Shown here piece after piece: positions 18,623 through 26,855 of a DNA stretch of 64,000 nt. Both the position numbers and the translations under genes were made by a program. The notes beneath the pieces are model-generated. The model saw only the letters and a list, made by a program, of their open reading frames with translations. It was not told the DNA's origin and ran no database searches. Where the stretch lies: assembly GCA_031431475.1 (NCBI GenBank), contig JANPDL010000031.1, positions 62,001 through 126,000 of the forward strand, read 5' to 3'. Numbering within the stretch: the stretch's first letter is position 1; every line of letters begins with the position of its first letter. The stretch comes from JADCCX01 sp031431475. Lineage in GTDB: Bacteria > Pseudomonadota > Alphaproteobacteria > Rhizobiales > Beijerinckiaceae.

Positions 18623-19618
18623 CTACCTGGTGGCGGCCACGGCGGCTGCCCATTCAGCCAGGAACTCCGTACGCCTGGCCGCAGCCTCGTCCTCGTTGAG
18701 CGCGAACAGCTTGATGTCGGCGAGGTTTGGCAATGTGACGATCTTTGCGACATCGATGTCGGTGCGGCTTGGGCGGCGATAGGCAGCCTCCAGTAAAGCC
18801 ACCTGCACCTCCTTCGAGACGATGTGGTCGAAGGCGCGTTTCGCCCCTGCCGGATTCGGACCGTTCTTCGCGAGCACGAGAAACTCGGGGCTCGTGAAAG
18901 TGCCATCTGCGGGATAGACGAGGCTGATCTCGCGCTGGCCGCCCGCCACATAGGCGTAGGCGTTTGACTCGAAAGTCAGGCCCACGGCGTACTCACCCTG
19001 TGCAACAGAGCGTAGTACCGTCGGAGCCTGACTTGTCACGACGATATTCGCCGCGAGCTTCTTCAACCCATCCAGACCAAGTAGCTGCCGGATACCCCAC
19101 AGAATCGTGTAGGCGGTGGAGGAATTGCCAGGATCGGCGATGGAGATCTTGCCTTTGAAGGAAGGATCAAAAAGGTCGGACCAAGCCTTGGGCGCGGGCC
19201 GGCCGCCGAGCTGGTTGGTATTCACCATCGCCACGACTACGTGCACATTGGATGCTGTCCAGAGGTTGGCAGGGTCACGCAGGTTGGTCGCGATGGCGGT
19301 GAGTTGCTGCGAGGCATAGGGCTCGTAGAGCGCCTTGAAGGCACCCAGTGTGTTGGCGGACGAACTCCAGAATATATCCGCCTGCGGACGCGCCGCCTCA
19401 GCCTCCATGCGGCGCAGGAGCTGCCCGCTACCGCCAGTGATAAAGTTGAGCTTCAGATTGCCGAGCTTTCCCCGTGCCTCGTCGTTAATCGCCTGCACGG
19501 CCTGCTGGTTATTGGAGGTGTAGATAGTGACAGCATTGGCATCCTGCGCCATGGCCGGAGCAGCAGTGGCTGCGGCGAGTCCTGCGAGGATATGGCGGCG
19601 GTCGAGTGCGTTGGTCAT
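18623..19618 (-). CDS. ABC substrate-binding protein, Fe3+/2-aminoethylphosphonate type
   Basis: 331 residues. A Tat-like leader (DRRHILAGLAAATAAPAMAQ) is followed by VTIYTSNNQQAVQAI, a FITGGSGQLLRRMEAEA stretch, and IADPGNSSTAYTILWG, the layout of the FbpA/PhnS/AfuA family of periplasmic binding proteins. The YRRPSRTDI motif near the C-terminus is typical of members that bind organic anions such as phosphonates or phosphodiesters. I do not see the adjacent Tyr-Tyr pair of iron-binding FbpA. It is encoded after its ATPase and two-domain permease. True ligand unknown; a phosphorylated compound fits with the phosphatase encoded next. Confidence 0.87.
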   Translation of the reverse strand: MTNALDRRHILAGLAAATAAPAMAQDANAVTIYTSNNQQAVQAINDEARGKLGNLKLNFITGGSGQLLRRMEAEAARPQADIFWSSSANTLGAFKALYEPYASQQLTAIATNLRDPANLWTASNVHVVVAMVNTNQLGGRPAPKAWSDLFDPSFKGKISIADPGNSSTAYTILWGIRQLLGLDGLKKLAANIVVTSQAPTVLRSVAQGEYAVGLTFESNAYAYVAGGQREISLVYPADGTFTSPEFLVLAKNGPNPAGAKRAFDHIVSKEVQVALLEAAYRRPSRTDIDVAKIVTLPNLADIKLFALNEDEAAARRTEFLAEWAAAVAATR

Positions 19619-19634
19619 GGGGTTCTCCCTAGGA

Positions 19635-21284
19635 TTACTTCGAAGCGAAGAGGTCGATCTTGAACACGGATGTGGCGATGATGATGGGGATCAGGATGGT
19701 CACCACCAGCACGAGGCCGTAGGCAGAGGCCTGGGCCATCAGGTTGCTGTCGATCAGCCGGAAGATCTGGATCGGCATGGTCTCGCGCCCGCCGGAATAG
19801 ACGACAATGGAGGCACTGAGTTCTGCCACGGTCGTCGTCCAGACCAGAATCGCCGCCGCGATGACCGAGGGCAGCATGACTGGCAGCACGACCTTGAAGA
19901 ACGACTGAACTGGCGGAACTCCGAGACTGATCGACGCCTCCTCTATGGAGTTCGGCGTGTTATACAGCGTTGCAGAGGCGTTGCGCACCCCGAAGGGCAG
20001 GCGACGCACCACATAGGCGATGATGATGATCAGGCCGGTACCCGTCAGCGTCAGCCAGCCGGTGTTGAAGGACATGACAAGGCCGATGCCAATAACCGTA
20101 CCTGACAGCGCCAGCGGCAGCATGGCGAGATAGTCCAGTATCGGCGTCAGCGCGTTGCGCTTCTTGACGATGAGATAGCTCGCGATCGTGCTGATGAGAA
20201 TGCTGAGCAAAGTAGCTGACCCGGCGTAGATCAGAGTGTTGATGATTGGATCAGGCGAGTTCAGGAATACGCGCTCCATGTTGAGCGTCGTCCAGCGGCC
20301 CCATTGCATGACCGGGCCGCGCGCGAAGGTAAAAGCCCCTGCGACGACCGTGGCCAGCGGTAGCAGCGAAATGATGACGATCAGTGCAGCAGCAAACGCC
20401 AGAACAGCGGAGGCCAAACCCTTCAGCGCTTTCGGCTTGGCACCACGCCCCATAGTGATCTCGTGTCGGCCACGCGACACAATCCAGCGCTGCAGGAACA
20501 ACACCGCCGCCACGAGTCCGATGGACACGCTGGCGAGCGTGCTCTGCATCACCGGATCACCGCCTGATTCTGACACGAAGGTCTGGTAGGTCATCACCGA
20601 GAGCAGCGGCACACGATGGCCGAGGATCGTCGCCACGGCAAAATTGCCCGCAACAAGGGTGAAGACGAGCAGGCAACTCGCGAGCACGGCCGGCATGATC
20701 ACTGGCACCATCACCTTCAAGCGCGTGAGGGCAGGGGGGGTGCCAAGCCCTTGGGCGGCCTCCTCCAGCTGCACATCGAAGCCGCGGATTGCCGCCAGCG
20801 TGCCGATGTAGACATAAGTGTAATAGATGAAGGTCATCACTGTAATGAGGCCAAACCAGCCGTAGAAAGACGGCAGCGCGACGCCAAAATCAGCGAATGA
20901 ACGCGTCATCAGCCCGTTGTTTCCGAGCATCATCAGCCATGTCTGCGCCGCGATGACTTCCGGCACAACCAACGTCGTCAACGGCAGTATGGCGATCAGT
21001 GCCTTGCCGGGAAAGCTGAAGCGAGCCGCAACATAGGCGAGCGGCACGCCGATCAACGCCGAGAAGGCTGTGACTGCGAGGCCGAGCAGGATCGTGTTGG
21101 AAAGCGCCGCAAAATATTGTGGATCGCTCAGGAATATGGCCCAGCCCGACACGCCGCTCTTGCCGGTGAAGCTCGTCGATAGCACCGTCAGGATCGGATA
21201 GAGCAGGAAGATCACCAGCGCCATAAGCAGTGCTGATGTAAGCCAGAACCAGACGTCCAGCCTGCTGCTGTGTGGGCCAGTCAT
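19635..21284 (-). CDS. ABC permease, two-domain FbpB/ThiP-like
   Basis: 549 residues with about twelve membrane segments in two homologous halves, each with an EAA-type loop: EEAAQGLGTPPALTRLKVMV in the first and EEASISLGVPPVQSFFKVVL in the second. This fused arrangement is typical of Fe3+, thiamine and aminoethylphosphonate importers, where one chain forms the whole channel. The gene overlaps the ATPase gene by 4 bases and is followed after 16 bases by the binding-protein gene. Confidence 0.92.
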   Translation of the reverse strand: MTGPHSSRLDVWFWLTSALLMALVIFLLYPILTVLSTSFTGKSGVSGWAIFLSDPQYFAALSNTILLGLAVTAFSALIGVPLAYVAARFSFPGKALIAILPLTTLVVPEVIAAQTWLMMLGNNGLMTRSFADFGVALPSFYGWFGLITVMTFIYYTYVYIGTLAAIRGFDVQLEEAAQGLGTPPALTRLKVMVPVIMPAVLASCLLVFTLVAGNFAVATILGHRVPLLSVMTYQTFVSESGGDPVMQSTLASVSIGLVAAVLFLQRWIVSRGRHEITMGRGAKPKALKGLASAVLAFAAALIVIISLLPLATVVAGAFTFARGPVMQWGRWTTLNMERVFLNSPDPIINTLIYAGSATLLSILISTIASYLIVKKRNALTPILDYLAMLPLALSGTVIGIGLVMSFNTGWLTLTGTGLIIIIAYVVRRLPFGVRNASATLYNTPNSIEEASISLGVPPVQSFFKVVLPVMLPSVIAAAILVWTTTVAELSASIVVYSGGRETMPIQIFRLIDSNLMAQASAYGLVLVVTILIPIIIATSVFKIDLFASK

Positions 21285-22336
21285 TCTGCCACCACAAGCG
21301 TCTTTGAGGGATCGAAAGCGAGCGAAACCTTGCGCCCGACCTCGTGGCGGTCGTGGCCTTGTCCATGAAGTGCCACAGCAACCGAGAGGCCATCGCCGAC
21401 CTTGACCCGGTAATGGGTCGCATCGCCAAGATACTGGCGACCAGTGATTGCAATCTCGCCTGTTGCGACATCGGCAATCGCGATGTCCTCCGGTCGAGCG
21501 ATAACGATAGCCTTGCCCGCTGCGAGAGGGTGCGGGACGGTAGCGTCGATAGTCGCCGCACCGAGCGCCAAACTGCGCACTCTGCCAGCAGCAAGCGGGG
21601 CCGTCAGCTCCACCGGCAGGATATTCGCCCCGCCCACGAAATCCGCCACGTAGCTGGATACGGGATGGCGGTAGATCTCGCCCGGCGGGCCAACCTGCTC
21701 CAGCCTGCCGCGCTTCATCAGCCCGATCATGTCGGACATGGCCAGTGCTTCCTCCTGATCATGCGTGACGAACACTGTGGTAATGCCAGCTTCACGCTGC
21801 AAATCCGAGATGGTCTCACGCACCTGCACACGCAGTTTCGCATCAAGGTTGGACAGTGGCTCGTCCATGAGCAGCAGGGTCGGACGGATGACCAGCGCAC
21901 GCGCAAGCGCCACACGCTGTCGCTGCCCGCCGGAAAGCTCGGCTGGCCGGCGCGCTGGAAATGCCGCCAGGCCTACCCGCTCGAGATGTTCGCCGACGCG
22001 TGCCTTGATGTCATTTTCCGGCATCCGGCGCGCCCGCAAGCCGTAAGCCACATTGTCGTAGACTGTCTTGTCAGGAAACAGCGCATAATCCTGAAACACC
22101 ATGCCGATGTCTCGCAAATGCGCCGGCACACGGCTCACATCTTTGTCGCCCAGCATGATGCGTCCGGCAACAACAGGCAGGAACCCGGCAAGAGCGCGCA
22201 GCAGCGTTGTTTTCCCGCAGCCCGATGGACCGAGCAGCGTGAAAAATTGACCATCGCCGATGGTCAGCGACAAATCCTCGATGACGCGCGCTTGTCCGTA
22301 GGTAATAGCAACCTTGTCGATCATAATTGCAGCCAT
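21281..22336 (-). CDS. ABC ATPase, Fe3+/spermidine/phosphonate type (PotA/FbpC-like)
   Basis: 351 residues from the ATG at 22336, preceded by an AGGAC ribosome site and 5 bases after the GntR stop; the longer frame upstream is only the shadow of the regulator gene. Walker A GPSGCGKTT, Q-loop VFQDYALFP, signature LSGGQRQRVALARAL, Walker B LLLMDEPLSNLDA and H-loop VFVTHDQEEA are all intact. A C-terminal TOBE-like regulatory domain follows (about residues 240-350). It is the first transporter gene after the regulator and is encoded together with its permease and binding protein. Confidence 0.94.
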   Translation of the reverse strand: MAAIMIDKVAITYGQARVIEDLSLTIGDGQFFTLLGPSGCGKTTLLRALAGFLPVVAGRIMLGDKDVSRVPAHLRDIGMVFQDYALFPDKTVYDNVAYGLRARRMPENDIKARVGEHLERVGLAAFPARRPAELSGGQRQRVALARALVIRPTLLLMDEPLSNLDAKLRVQVRETISDLQREAGITTVFVTHDQEEALAMSDMIGLMKRGRLEQVGPPGEIYRHPVSSYVADFVGGANILPVELTAPLAAGRVRSLALGAATIDATVPHPLAAGKAIVIARPEDIAIADVATGEIAITGRQYLGDATHYRVKVGDGLSVAVALHGQGHDRHEVGRKVSLAFDPSKTLVVAE

Positions 22337-22341
22337 TTGTC

Positions 22342-23019
22342 CTAAACTCCCGGCGTTGCGGCGAAACGCTGTGCGAACATGGCAGTCAAATCCGCATGCA
22401 CGGTTGAGATATGGCTGGCGAGGAATACGCAGGCCTGCTCGGTCTGCCCTTTCCGGCAGAGACCGATCAGCTCCGCATGCTCCGCTTGCGCCCTCTGCCA
22501 TGCAGCTTTCGTGGCCAGCTGGATGCGTGTGTAGCGTTCGCTCGCGGTCAGCAGATTAGCGACCAGCGTTACTGATCGCGGCAAGTCCGCGCGCTTGTAG
22601 AGCGCCATGTGCAGTTCGGCATTCAATGCGCCCCAGCGACCGGTATCGAGTCTGCGGATAGCATCTGCAAAAGCATGTTGAACGATGTCGATTTCACCAT
22701 AGTCATCGTCAGTGAGACGCGGCACGGAACGGCGCAGCAGCCGAACCTCAAGCATGCCGCGCAATTCGAAAACATCGTCGACCTCGGCCTGCGACAATCC
22801 GGTGACGACGGCACCCTTGTGCGGAAATATCTGCACAAGGCCCTCGGCTTCCAGCTGCAGAAGAGCCTCGCGCACAGGAATCCGGCTAACGCCGAAGGAA
22901 CTGGCCAGAGCATCCTGCCGCAATTGCATGCCTGACGCATATGCTCCGCCAAGAACAGCATCCCGTAACTGCTCGGCAATTGCCGAGGAGATCGTTCGGT
23001 GCTTCAGCGTGGAACTCAT
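22342..23019 (-). CDS. GntR family transcriptional regulator, FCD domain
   Basis: 225 residues. The N-terminal winged helix contains the HTH segment LASSFGVSRIPVREALLQL (about residues 38-56). The C-terminal FCD (FadR-like) all-helical domain carries the metal/ligand-binding histidine positions within ALNAELHMALY, AQAEHAELIGL and FLASHISTVH. It is divergent from the hydroxyproline genes and is the first gene of the transporter operon, so it most likely controls both directions, with a hydroxyproline pathway intermediate or the imported compound as effector. A well-formed promoter with an operator-like palindrome lies in the 107-base gap upstream. Confidence 0.92.
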   Translation of the reverse strand: MSSTLKHRTISSAIAEQLRDAVLGGAYASGMQLRQDALASSFGVSRIPVREALLQLEAEGLVQIFPHKGAVVTGLSQAEVDDVFELRGMLEVRLLRRSVPRLTDDDYGEIDIVQHAFADAIRRLDTGRWGALNAELHMALYKRADLPRSVTLVANLLTASERYTRIQLATKAAWQRAQAEHAELIGLCRKGQTEQACVFLASHISTVHADLTAMFAQRFAATPGV

Positions 23020-23044
23020 TCTGCGTCCTGATGAAGAAAAACTC

Positions 23045-23074
23045 TTGACTAGGATATTTTATACAATATATATT
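23045..23074 (+). promoter_or_regulatory. Predicted promoter of the hydroxyproline genes
   Basis: TTGACT (23045-23050) and TATATT (23069-23074) with an 18-base spacer, about 50 bases before the DapA-like start. The spacer contains the operator-like palindrome at 23057-23066. Read from consensus matching only. Confidence 0.5.
23057..23066. promoter_or_regulatory. Candidate GntR/FCD operator
   Basis: TTTTATACAA is one mismatch from the palindrome TTGTATACAA, a form common for FCD-type GntR operators. It sits between the -35 and -10 of the plus-strand promoter and next to the expected start point of the minus-strand promoter. A repressor bound here would block both. Confidence 0.45.
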
Positions 23075-23098
23075 AACCACAAGCAAGCCCCACGTCAA
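23070..23098 (-). promoter_or_regulatory. Predicted promoter of the gntR-transporter operon
   Basis: On the minus strand TTGACG (23098-23093) and TAATAT (23075-23070) are separated by exactly 17 bases. The -10 box shares bases with the plus-strand -10 box, so the two promoters face away from a common core. About 50 bases of leader precede the GntR start. Confidence 0.55.
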
Positions 23099-23126
23099 AA
23101 CTTCTTTTTCATGTCAGGATCGCGCC

Positions 23127-24065
23127 ATGCCGGCCAATATTTTCAACGGTACCATTCCTGCGCTCATGACGCCCTGCCGAGCAGACCGTACGCCCGACTT
23201 CGAAGCGCTGGTGCGCAAAGCCAAGGAGCTCATCGCAGTCGGCATGTCCGCGGTCGTCTACTGCGGCTCGATGGGCGATTGGCCGCTGCTGACGGACGAG
23301 CAGCGAATGGAAGGCACAGAACGCCTCGTCAGGGCGGGCATTCCCGTCATCGTCGGGACAGGGGCGCAGAGCCCCAAGCGTGCTGCAGCCCTGGCGGCAC
23401 ACGCGAAGGCTATCGGAGCTGCGGGCTTGATGGTCATCCCGCGCGTGCTTTCGCGTGGGCCGTCCCCCGCGGCGCAGGAGGCACACTTTGCAGACATCCT
23501 AGAGGCTGCCGTCGATCTCCCTGCGGTCATTTATAACAGCCCGTACTATGGCTTCCAGACGAAGGCAGAACTCTTCTTCGCGCTGAACGCTCGGTTTGCG
23601 CACCTTATCGGGTTCAAGGAATTCGGCGGAGCGGATTCACTGTCCTTTGCCGCCGAGCACATCACCGGGCGCGATCCGTCGCTGACGCTGATGGTTGGCG
23701 TCGACACACAGGTCGTGCACGGCTTTGTCAATTGCGGAGCGAAGGGCGCGATCACCGGGATCGGCAACGTGTTGCCACGTGAGGTCCTGCACCTGGTAAG
23801 CCTATCGCAGAAGGCCGCCGCTGGCGATGTGGCGGCGCGGCGCAAGGCGCGGGAACTCGAGAGCGCGCTGATGGTACTCTCCACCTTCGATGAAGGGGCG
23901 GACCTCGTGCTCTTCTACAAGCATCTCATGGTGCTGCAGGGGAGTTCCGAATACGGCCTCCATTTCAACGCATCAGATGCACTGACGGATAGCCAGAGGA
24001 TGTTCGCTGCGACACAGCTCGCGCTCTTCAAGCGATGGTATGCAGACTGGTCGGTTAACGGGTAA
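23127..24065 (+). CDS. DapA-family lyase/deaminase, probable hydroxyproline pathway (HypD-like)
   Basis: 312 residues, a class I aldolase-fold enzyme of the dihydrodipicolinate synthase family. The Schiff-base lysine is K164 in IGFKEFGG and the catalytic tyrosine Y136 is in VIYNSPYYG. The N-terminus IPALMTPCRADRTPDF and the VVYCGSMGDWPLLT loop match what I remember of rhizobial enzymes that deaminate 1-pyrroline-4-hydroxy-2-carboxylate to 2-oxoglutarate semialdehyde. The hydroxyproline epimerase gene follows after 8 bases, which supports this role. An AGGA ribosome site precedes the ATG. N-acetylneuraminate lyase is the main alternative because of the nearby nanE, but the sequence is closer to the hydroxyproline group. 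Confidence 0.85.
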   Translation: MPANIFNGTIPALMTPCRADRTPDFEALVRKAKELIAVGMSAVVYCGSMGDWPLLTDEQRMEGTERLVRAGIPVIVGTGAQSPKRAAALAAHAKAIGAAGLMVIPRVLSRGPSPAAQEAHFADILEAAVDLPAVIYNSPYYGFQTKAELFFALNARFAHLIGFKEFGGADSLSFAAEHITGRDPSLTLMVGVDTQVVHGFVNCGAKGAITGIGNVLPREVLHLVSLSQKAAAGDVAARRKARELESALMVLSTFDEGADLVLFYKHLMVLQGSSEYGLHFNASDALTDSQRMFAATQLALFKRWYADWSVNG

Positions 24066-24073
24066 GCGCAGCC

Positions 24074-25006
24074 ATGCGCGTCATCGATTCCCATACCGAA
24101 GGCGAGCCGACGCGGCTCATCATCGAAGGCGGGCCAGACCTTGGACGCGGAAATCTTGCAGACCGACGCGATATTTTCGCGCGCGACTTCGACACTATCA
24201 GAAGCTTTGTGGTGAATGAACCTCGCGGCCATGACGCCATCGTCGGCGGGCTGGTGTGCGAGCCGGCGGACCCCACGTGTGCGGCGGGTATCATCTACTT
24301 CAACAACGTCGGCGTTATCGGCATGTGTGGGCACGGCACCATTGGGCTGGCGGTGACGCTGGCGCATCTCGGCCGTATCGAGCCAGGTGTTCACAGGCTG
24401 GAGACGGCCGTGGGCATCGTGAGTTTCGAGCTTCTGGATCGCAATACTGCACGCATCACAAATGTACGCAGCTACCGTTACCGCAAGGATGTCACCATCG
24501 ACGTGCAGGGCATCGGTCCGGTCACGGGCGATATCGCCTGGGGTGGCAACTGGTTCTTCCTGACGGACCATATGCCGTGCCCGCTGGTCGCCGCCAATAT
24601 CTCGCAGCTGTCGGTCGCCGCACATGCCATGCAGGACGCGCTGCTCGCGGCCGGGATCGGCGGGGATGGTGCACCCGTGGACCATATCGAGATCTTTGGT
24701 CCGCCAGGAACGCCAGGTGGCGACGGCCGTTCCTTCGTGCTCTGCCCGGGCGGTGCCTATGACCGCTCGCCTTGCGGTACTGGCACCAGCGCCAAGCTCG
24801 CCTGTCTGGCCGCCGACGGCAAGCTGAAGCCTGGCGCGCCATGGGTGCAGGAGAGCATCATCGGCAGCCGCTTCGAGGCGAGCTATGTTGCAGCCAGGCA
24901 GGGCGGTGTGATTCCCACGATCACGGGCAAGGCCTTCATCACCGCCGACATCACGCTGGTGCGGGATTCGGCCGATCCCTTTGCCGATGGCATCAGGGCT
25001 CTTTGA
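24074..25006 (+). CDS. 4-hydroxyproline 2-epimerase (proline racemase family)
   Basis: 310 residues. Both catalytic cysteines of the epimerase/racemase group are present: C85 in GMCGHGTIG and C234 in SPCGTGTSAK. A threonine at the second position would indicate trans-3-hydroxyproline dehydratase, so that alternative is excluded. The length and cysteine positions match bacterial 4-hydroxyproline epimerases (about 314 residues) better than proline racemases. It converts trans-4-hydroxy-L-proline to cis-4-hydroxy-D-proline, the first step of catabolism to 2-oxoglutarate. The later oxidase and semialdehyde dehydrogenase are not adjacent; the FAD oxidase at 10909-12204 is a candidate for the oxidase. 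Confidence 0.9.
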   Translation: MRVIDSHTEGEPTRLIIEGGPDLGRGNLADRRDIFARDFDTIRSFVVNEPRGHDAIVGGLVCEPADPTCAAGIIYFNNVGVIGMCGHGTIGLAVTLAHLGRIEPGVHRLETAVGIVSFELLDRNTARITNVRSYRYRKDVTIDVQGIGPVTGDIAWGGNWFFLTDHMPCPLVAANISQLSVAAHAMQDALLAAGIGGDGAPVDHIEIFGPPGTPGGDGRSFVLCPGGAYDRSPCGTGTSAKLACLAADGKLKPGAPWVQESIIGSRFEASYVAARQGGVIPTITGKAFITADITLVRDSADPFADGIRAL

Positions 25007-25341
25007 CCCTCCAAGATATCCAATGGTTTTGTCGTCAGCTTAAACGTTGCTACAGCTGTGCGTGAAAATGTCCTGAGCAACCCTGACCGAGCATGCGACA
25101 GCGGTGATCCGAATAGCCCGGCACATTTACCATTGATGACCCTCATGCACGATTTGCTGGAGGTCTGCTGGCGAAGCGGATAACGACCCGATGCCATGAC
25201 GCTTGCGGTTCACCATTAGGATGGAGATGGTACCGGACCTGTCTAACCTGTCGGAAGCGCCATGATGTTGAAACCCCGGGCCTCTTTTAGCCAGACTGCG
25301 CTAGTCAGGGGAGAGGCGGGTGGCATCGGTCGTGCCGTTGC
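25007..25341. other. Intergenic region between convergent genes, 335 bases
   Basis: It separates the epimerase gene (plus) from nanE (minus). A 51-codon open stretch on the plus strand (about 25024-25182) and a 104-codon frame on the minus strand show no family signature I know. No convincing terminator hairpin with a T run is visible. It may be decayed sequence. Confidence 0.4.
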
Positions 25342-26016
25342 TCAGTCCTGCTCGCCGACGAAACGTCGGGTGATAGCCATGGGATTCGTGATCGCGGTAC
25401 CGATGACAACGGCATAAGCGCCAAGCCGGAAAGCCTCGTGCACCTGTTCTGGCGTCCAGAACCGGCCTTCCGCAATAACCGGAGCATCGAGCGCGCCAAT
25501 CAGTCCTTCAAGCAACTGGAAATCCGGCCCGTCCGCTTTTACAGCCGTCGTCTCCCCGGTGTAACCCGCCAGTGTCGAGGCCACCAGATCCGCGCCTGCG
25601 GTCGCTGCAGCCATGCCTTCGGCTAAAGTCGCGACATCGGCCATCACAGGTTTACCAAGACGGTCGTGGATCATCCTGATCAAATCCGGCAGCAGCTCGC
25701 CGTCACGCAGACGCGGCGTTGCATCAACCGCGATGATATCCGCGCCAGCCGCAGCGACGCCTTCTGCATCGGCAAAACCCGGCGTGATATAGACCGGAAA
25801 GCCCGGCGTCTCGCGCTTGACGATACCGATAATGGGCAGGGATATTGCGGCACGGATCGCGGCGATATCCGCCGCGCCATTAGCACGGATACCACCGGCA
25901 CCACCCCGTTCAGCGGCAAGCGCCATGGCGGCCATGAATAGAGACCCATGCAGCGGATTGTCCTCGCGGGCCTGACACGACACCACAATTGACCGACGGG
26001 GGAAAGGGATGATCAT
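25342..26016 (-). CDS. nanE: N-acetylmannosamine-6-phosphate 2-epimerase
   Basis: 224 residues, a TIM-barrel enzyme that converts ManNAc-6-phosphate to GlcNAc-6-phosphate in sialic acid and ManNAc use. NanE signatures in order: VVSCQA near the N-terminus, GGIRANG, VKRETPGFPVYITPG, DATPRLRDG, KPVMADVATLAEG, STLAGYT, VIAEGRFWTPEQV and VIGTAITNPMAIT. The gene overlaps a sugar-type permease gene by 4 bases, so it is the last gene of the transporter operon. No nanA or nanK accompanies it here, which is unusual; partner enzymes must lie elsewhere if the route is complete. Confidence 0.93.
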   Translation of the reverse strand: MIIPFPRRSIVVSCQAREDNPLHGSLFMAAMALAAERGGAGGIRANGAADIAAIRAAISLPIIGIVKRETPGFPVYITPGFADAEGVAAAGADIIAVDATPRLRDGELLPDLIRMIHDRLGKPVMADVATLAEGMAAATAGADLVASTLAGYTGETTAVKADGPDFQLLEGLIGALDAPVIAEGRFWTPEQVHEAFRLGAYAVVIGTAITNPMAITRRFVGEQD

Positions 26017-26855
26017 TTGACAGCGCCCTGCGTCAGGCCTGCGATGAACTGGCGTGAAAGCAGCATGTAAAGCGCTGTGATCGGCAGTGCGGCCAGCGTC
26101 AGGCCGGCGAAGAGCACACCCCAGTCCGTATTGTATTCGCCCATGAAGATGGTCAGACCCTGCGGCAGGGTCTTCAACCGGTCACTCTGGATGAAAACCA
26201 GGGGAAAGAAGAAATCATTCCAGATCGGCACAGCGTTATGGATGCCCGCGATGATCAGGGCAGGCTTCGCCAGAGGCAGCATGATCGAGCCCATGATCCG
26301 GGCCTCGCTTGCGCCGTCGATGCGGGCCTGGTCCTCAAGCTCGGCAGGCAGCGAACGCAGGAAGCCGGTGAGGATGAAGATCGCCGATGGAATACCCATG
26401 GCGGTATAGACCAGGATGAGCCCGACATGGCGATCGATCAGGTCCAGCGCCGTGAGCTGCATGAAGAGCGGGATGATGGCGAGCTTCAACGGCACCATCA
26501 GGCCGGATAAAAAGAATAGATAGATCAGCTCGTTGCCACGAAATGTATAGCGCGCCAGTGCATAGGCCGCCATGTAGGATACAATGAGGATGGCAGTTAC
26601 CGCACTGACCGTGACGATGAGCGAATTCAGGAGATAGCGGGCGAAAGCCGTCTCCCGCCAGATCGTCATGAGATTCGCCGGAGACCAGTTCTGCGGCAAG
26701 GCAAAGGGCGTGGCGTAGATCTCCGATGTTGATTTGAACGCCAGCATCACCACCAGAACGATGGGGATGAGCATCAGCGCGCTGTTGAACCACAGCAAGG
26801 CATGGGCCATCCCGGTGCCAAAGCGGCCACCGGTGTTGAGAGGTCCTGCACTCAT
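26013..26855 (-). CDS. ABC sugar permease, MalG family
   Basis: 280 residues with six membrane segments. The EAA loop EDQARIDGASEARIMGSIMLPLAKPAL is the clear MalG-type coupling motif (only the first residues needed for recognition: EDQARIDGAS). It follows the MalF-like permease with a 4-base overlap and has the same overlap with nanE. It makes the inner membrane channel for a sugar or amino sugar together with the MalF-like protein. Confidence 0.93.
   Translation of the reverse strand: MSAGPLNTGGRFGTGMAHALLWFNSALMLIPIVLVVMLAFKSTSEIYATPFALPQNWSPANLMTIWRETAFARYLLNSLIVTVSAVTAILIVSYMAAYALARYTFRGNELIYLFFLSGLMVPLKLAIIPLFMQLTALDLIDRHVGLILVYTAMGIPSAIFILTGFLRSLPAELEDQARIDGASEARIMGSIMLPLAKPALIIAGIHNAVPIWNDFFFPLVFIQSDRLKTLPQGLTIFMGEYNTDWGVLFAGLTLAALPITALYMLLSRQFIAGLTQGAVK

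Noticed and set aside
23127..24065. N-acetylneuraminate lyase (nanA) to go with nanE
   Set aside because: The gene is cotranscribed with hydroxyproline epimerase and its conserved segments fit the hydroxyproline deaminase group; it is also on the opposite strand from nanE in another operon.
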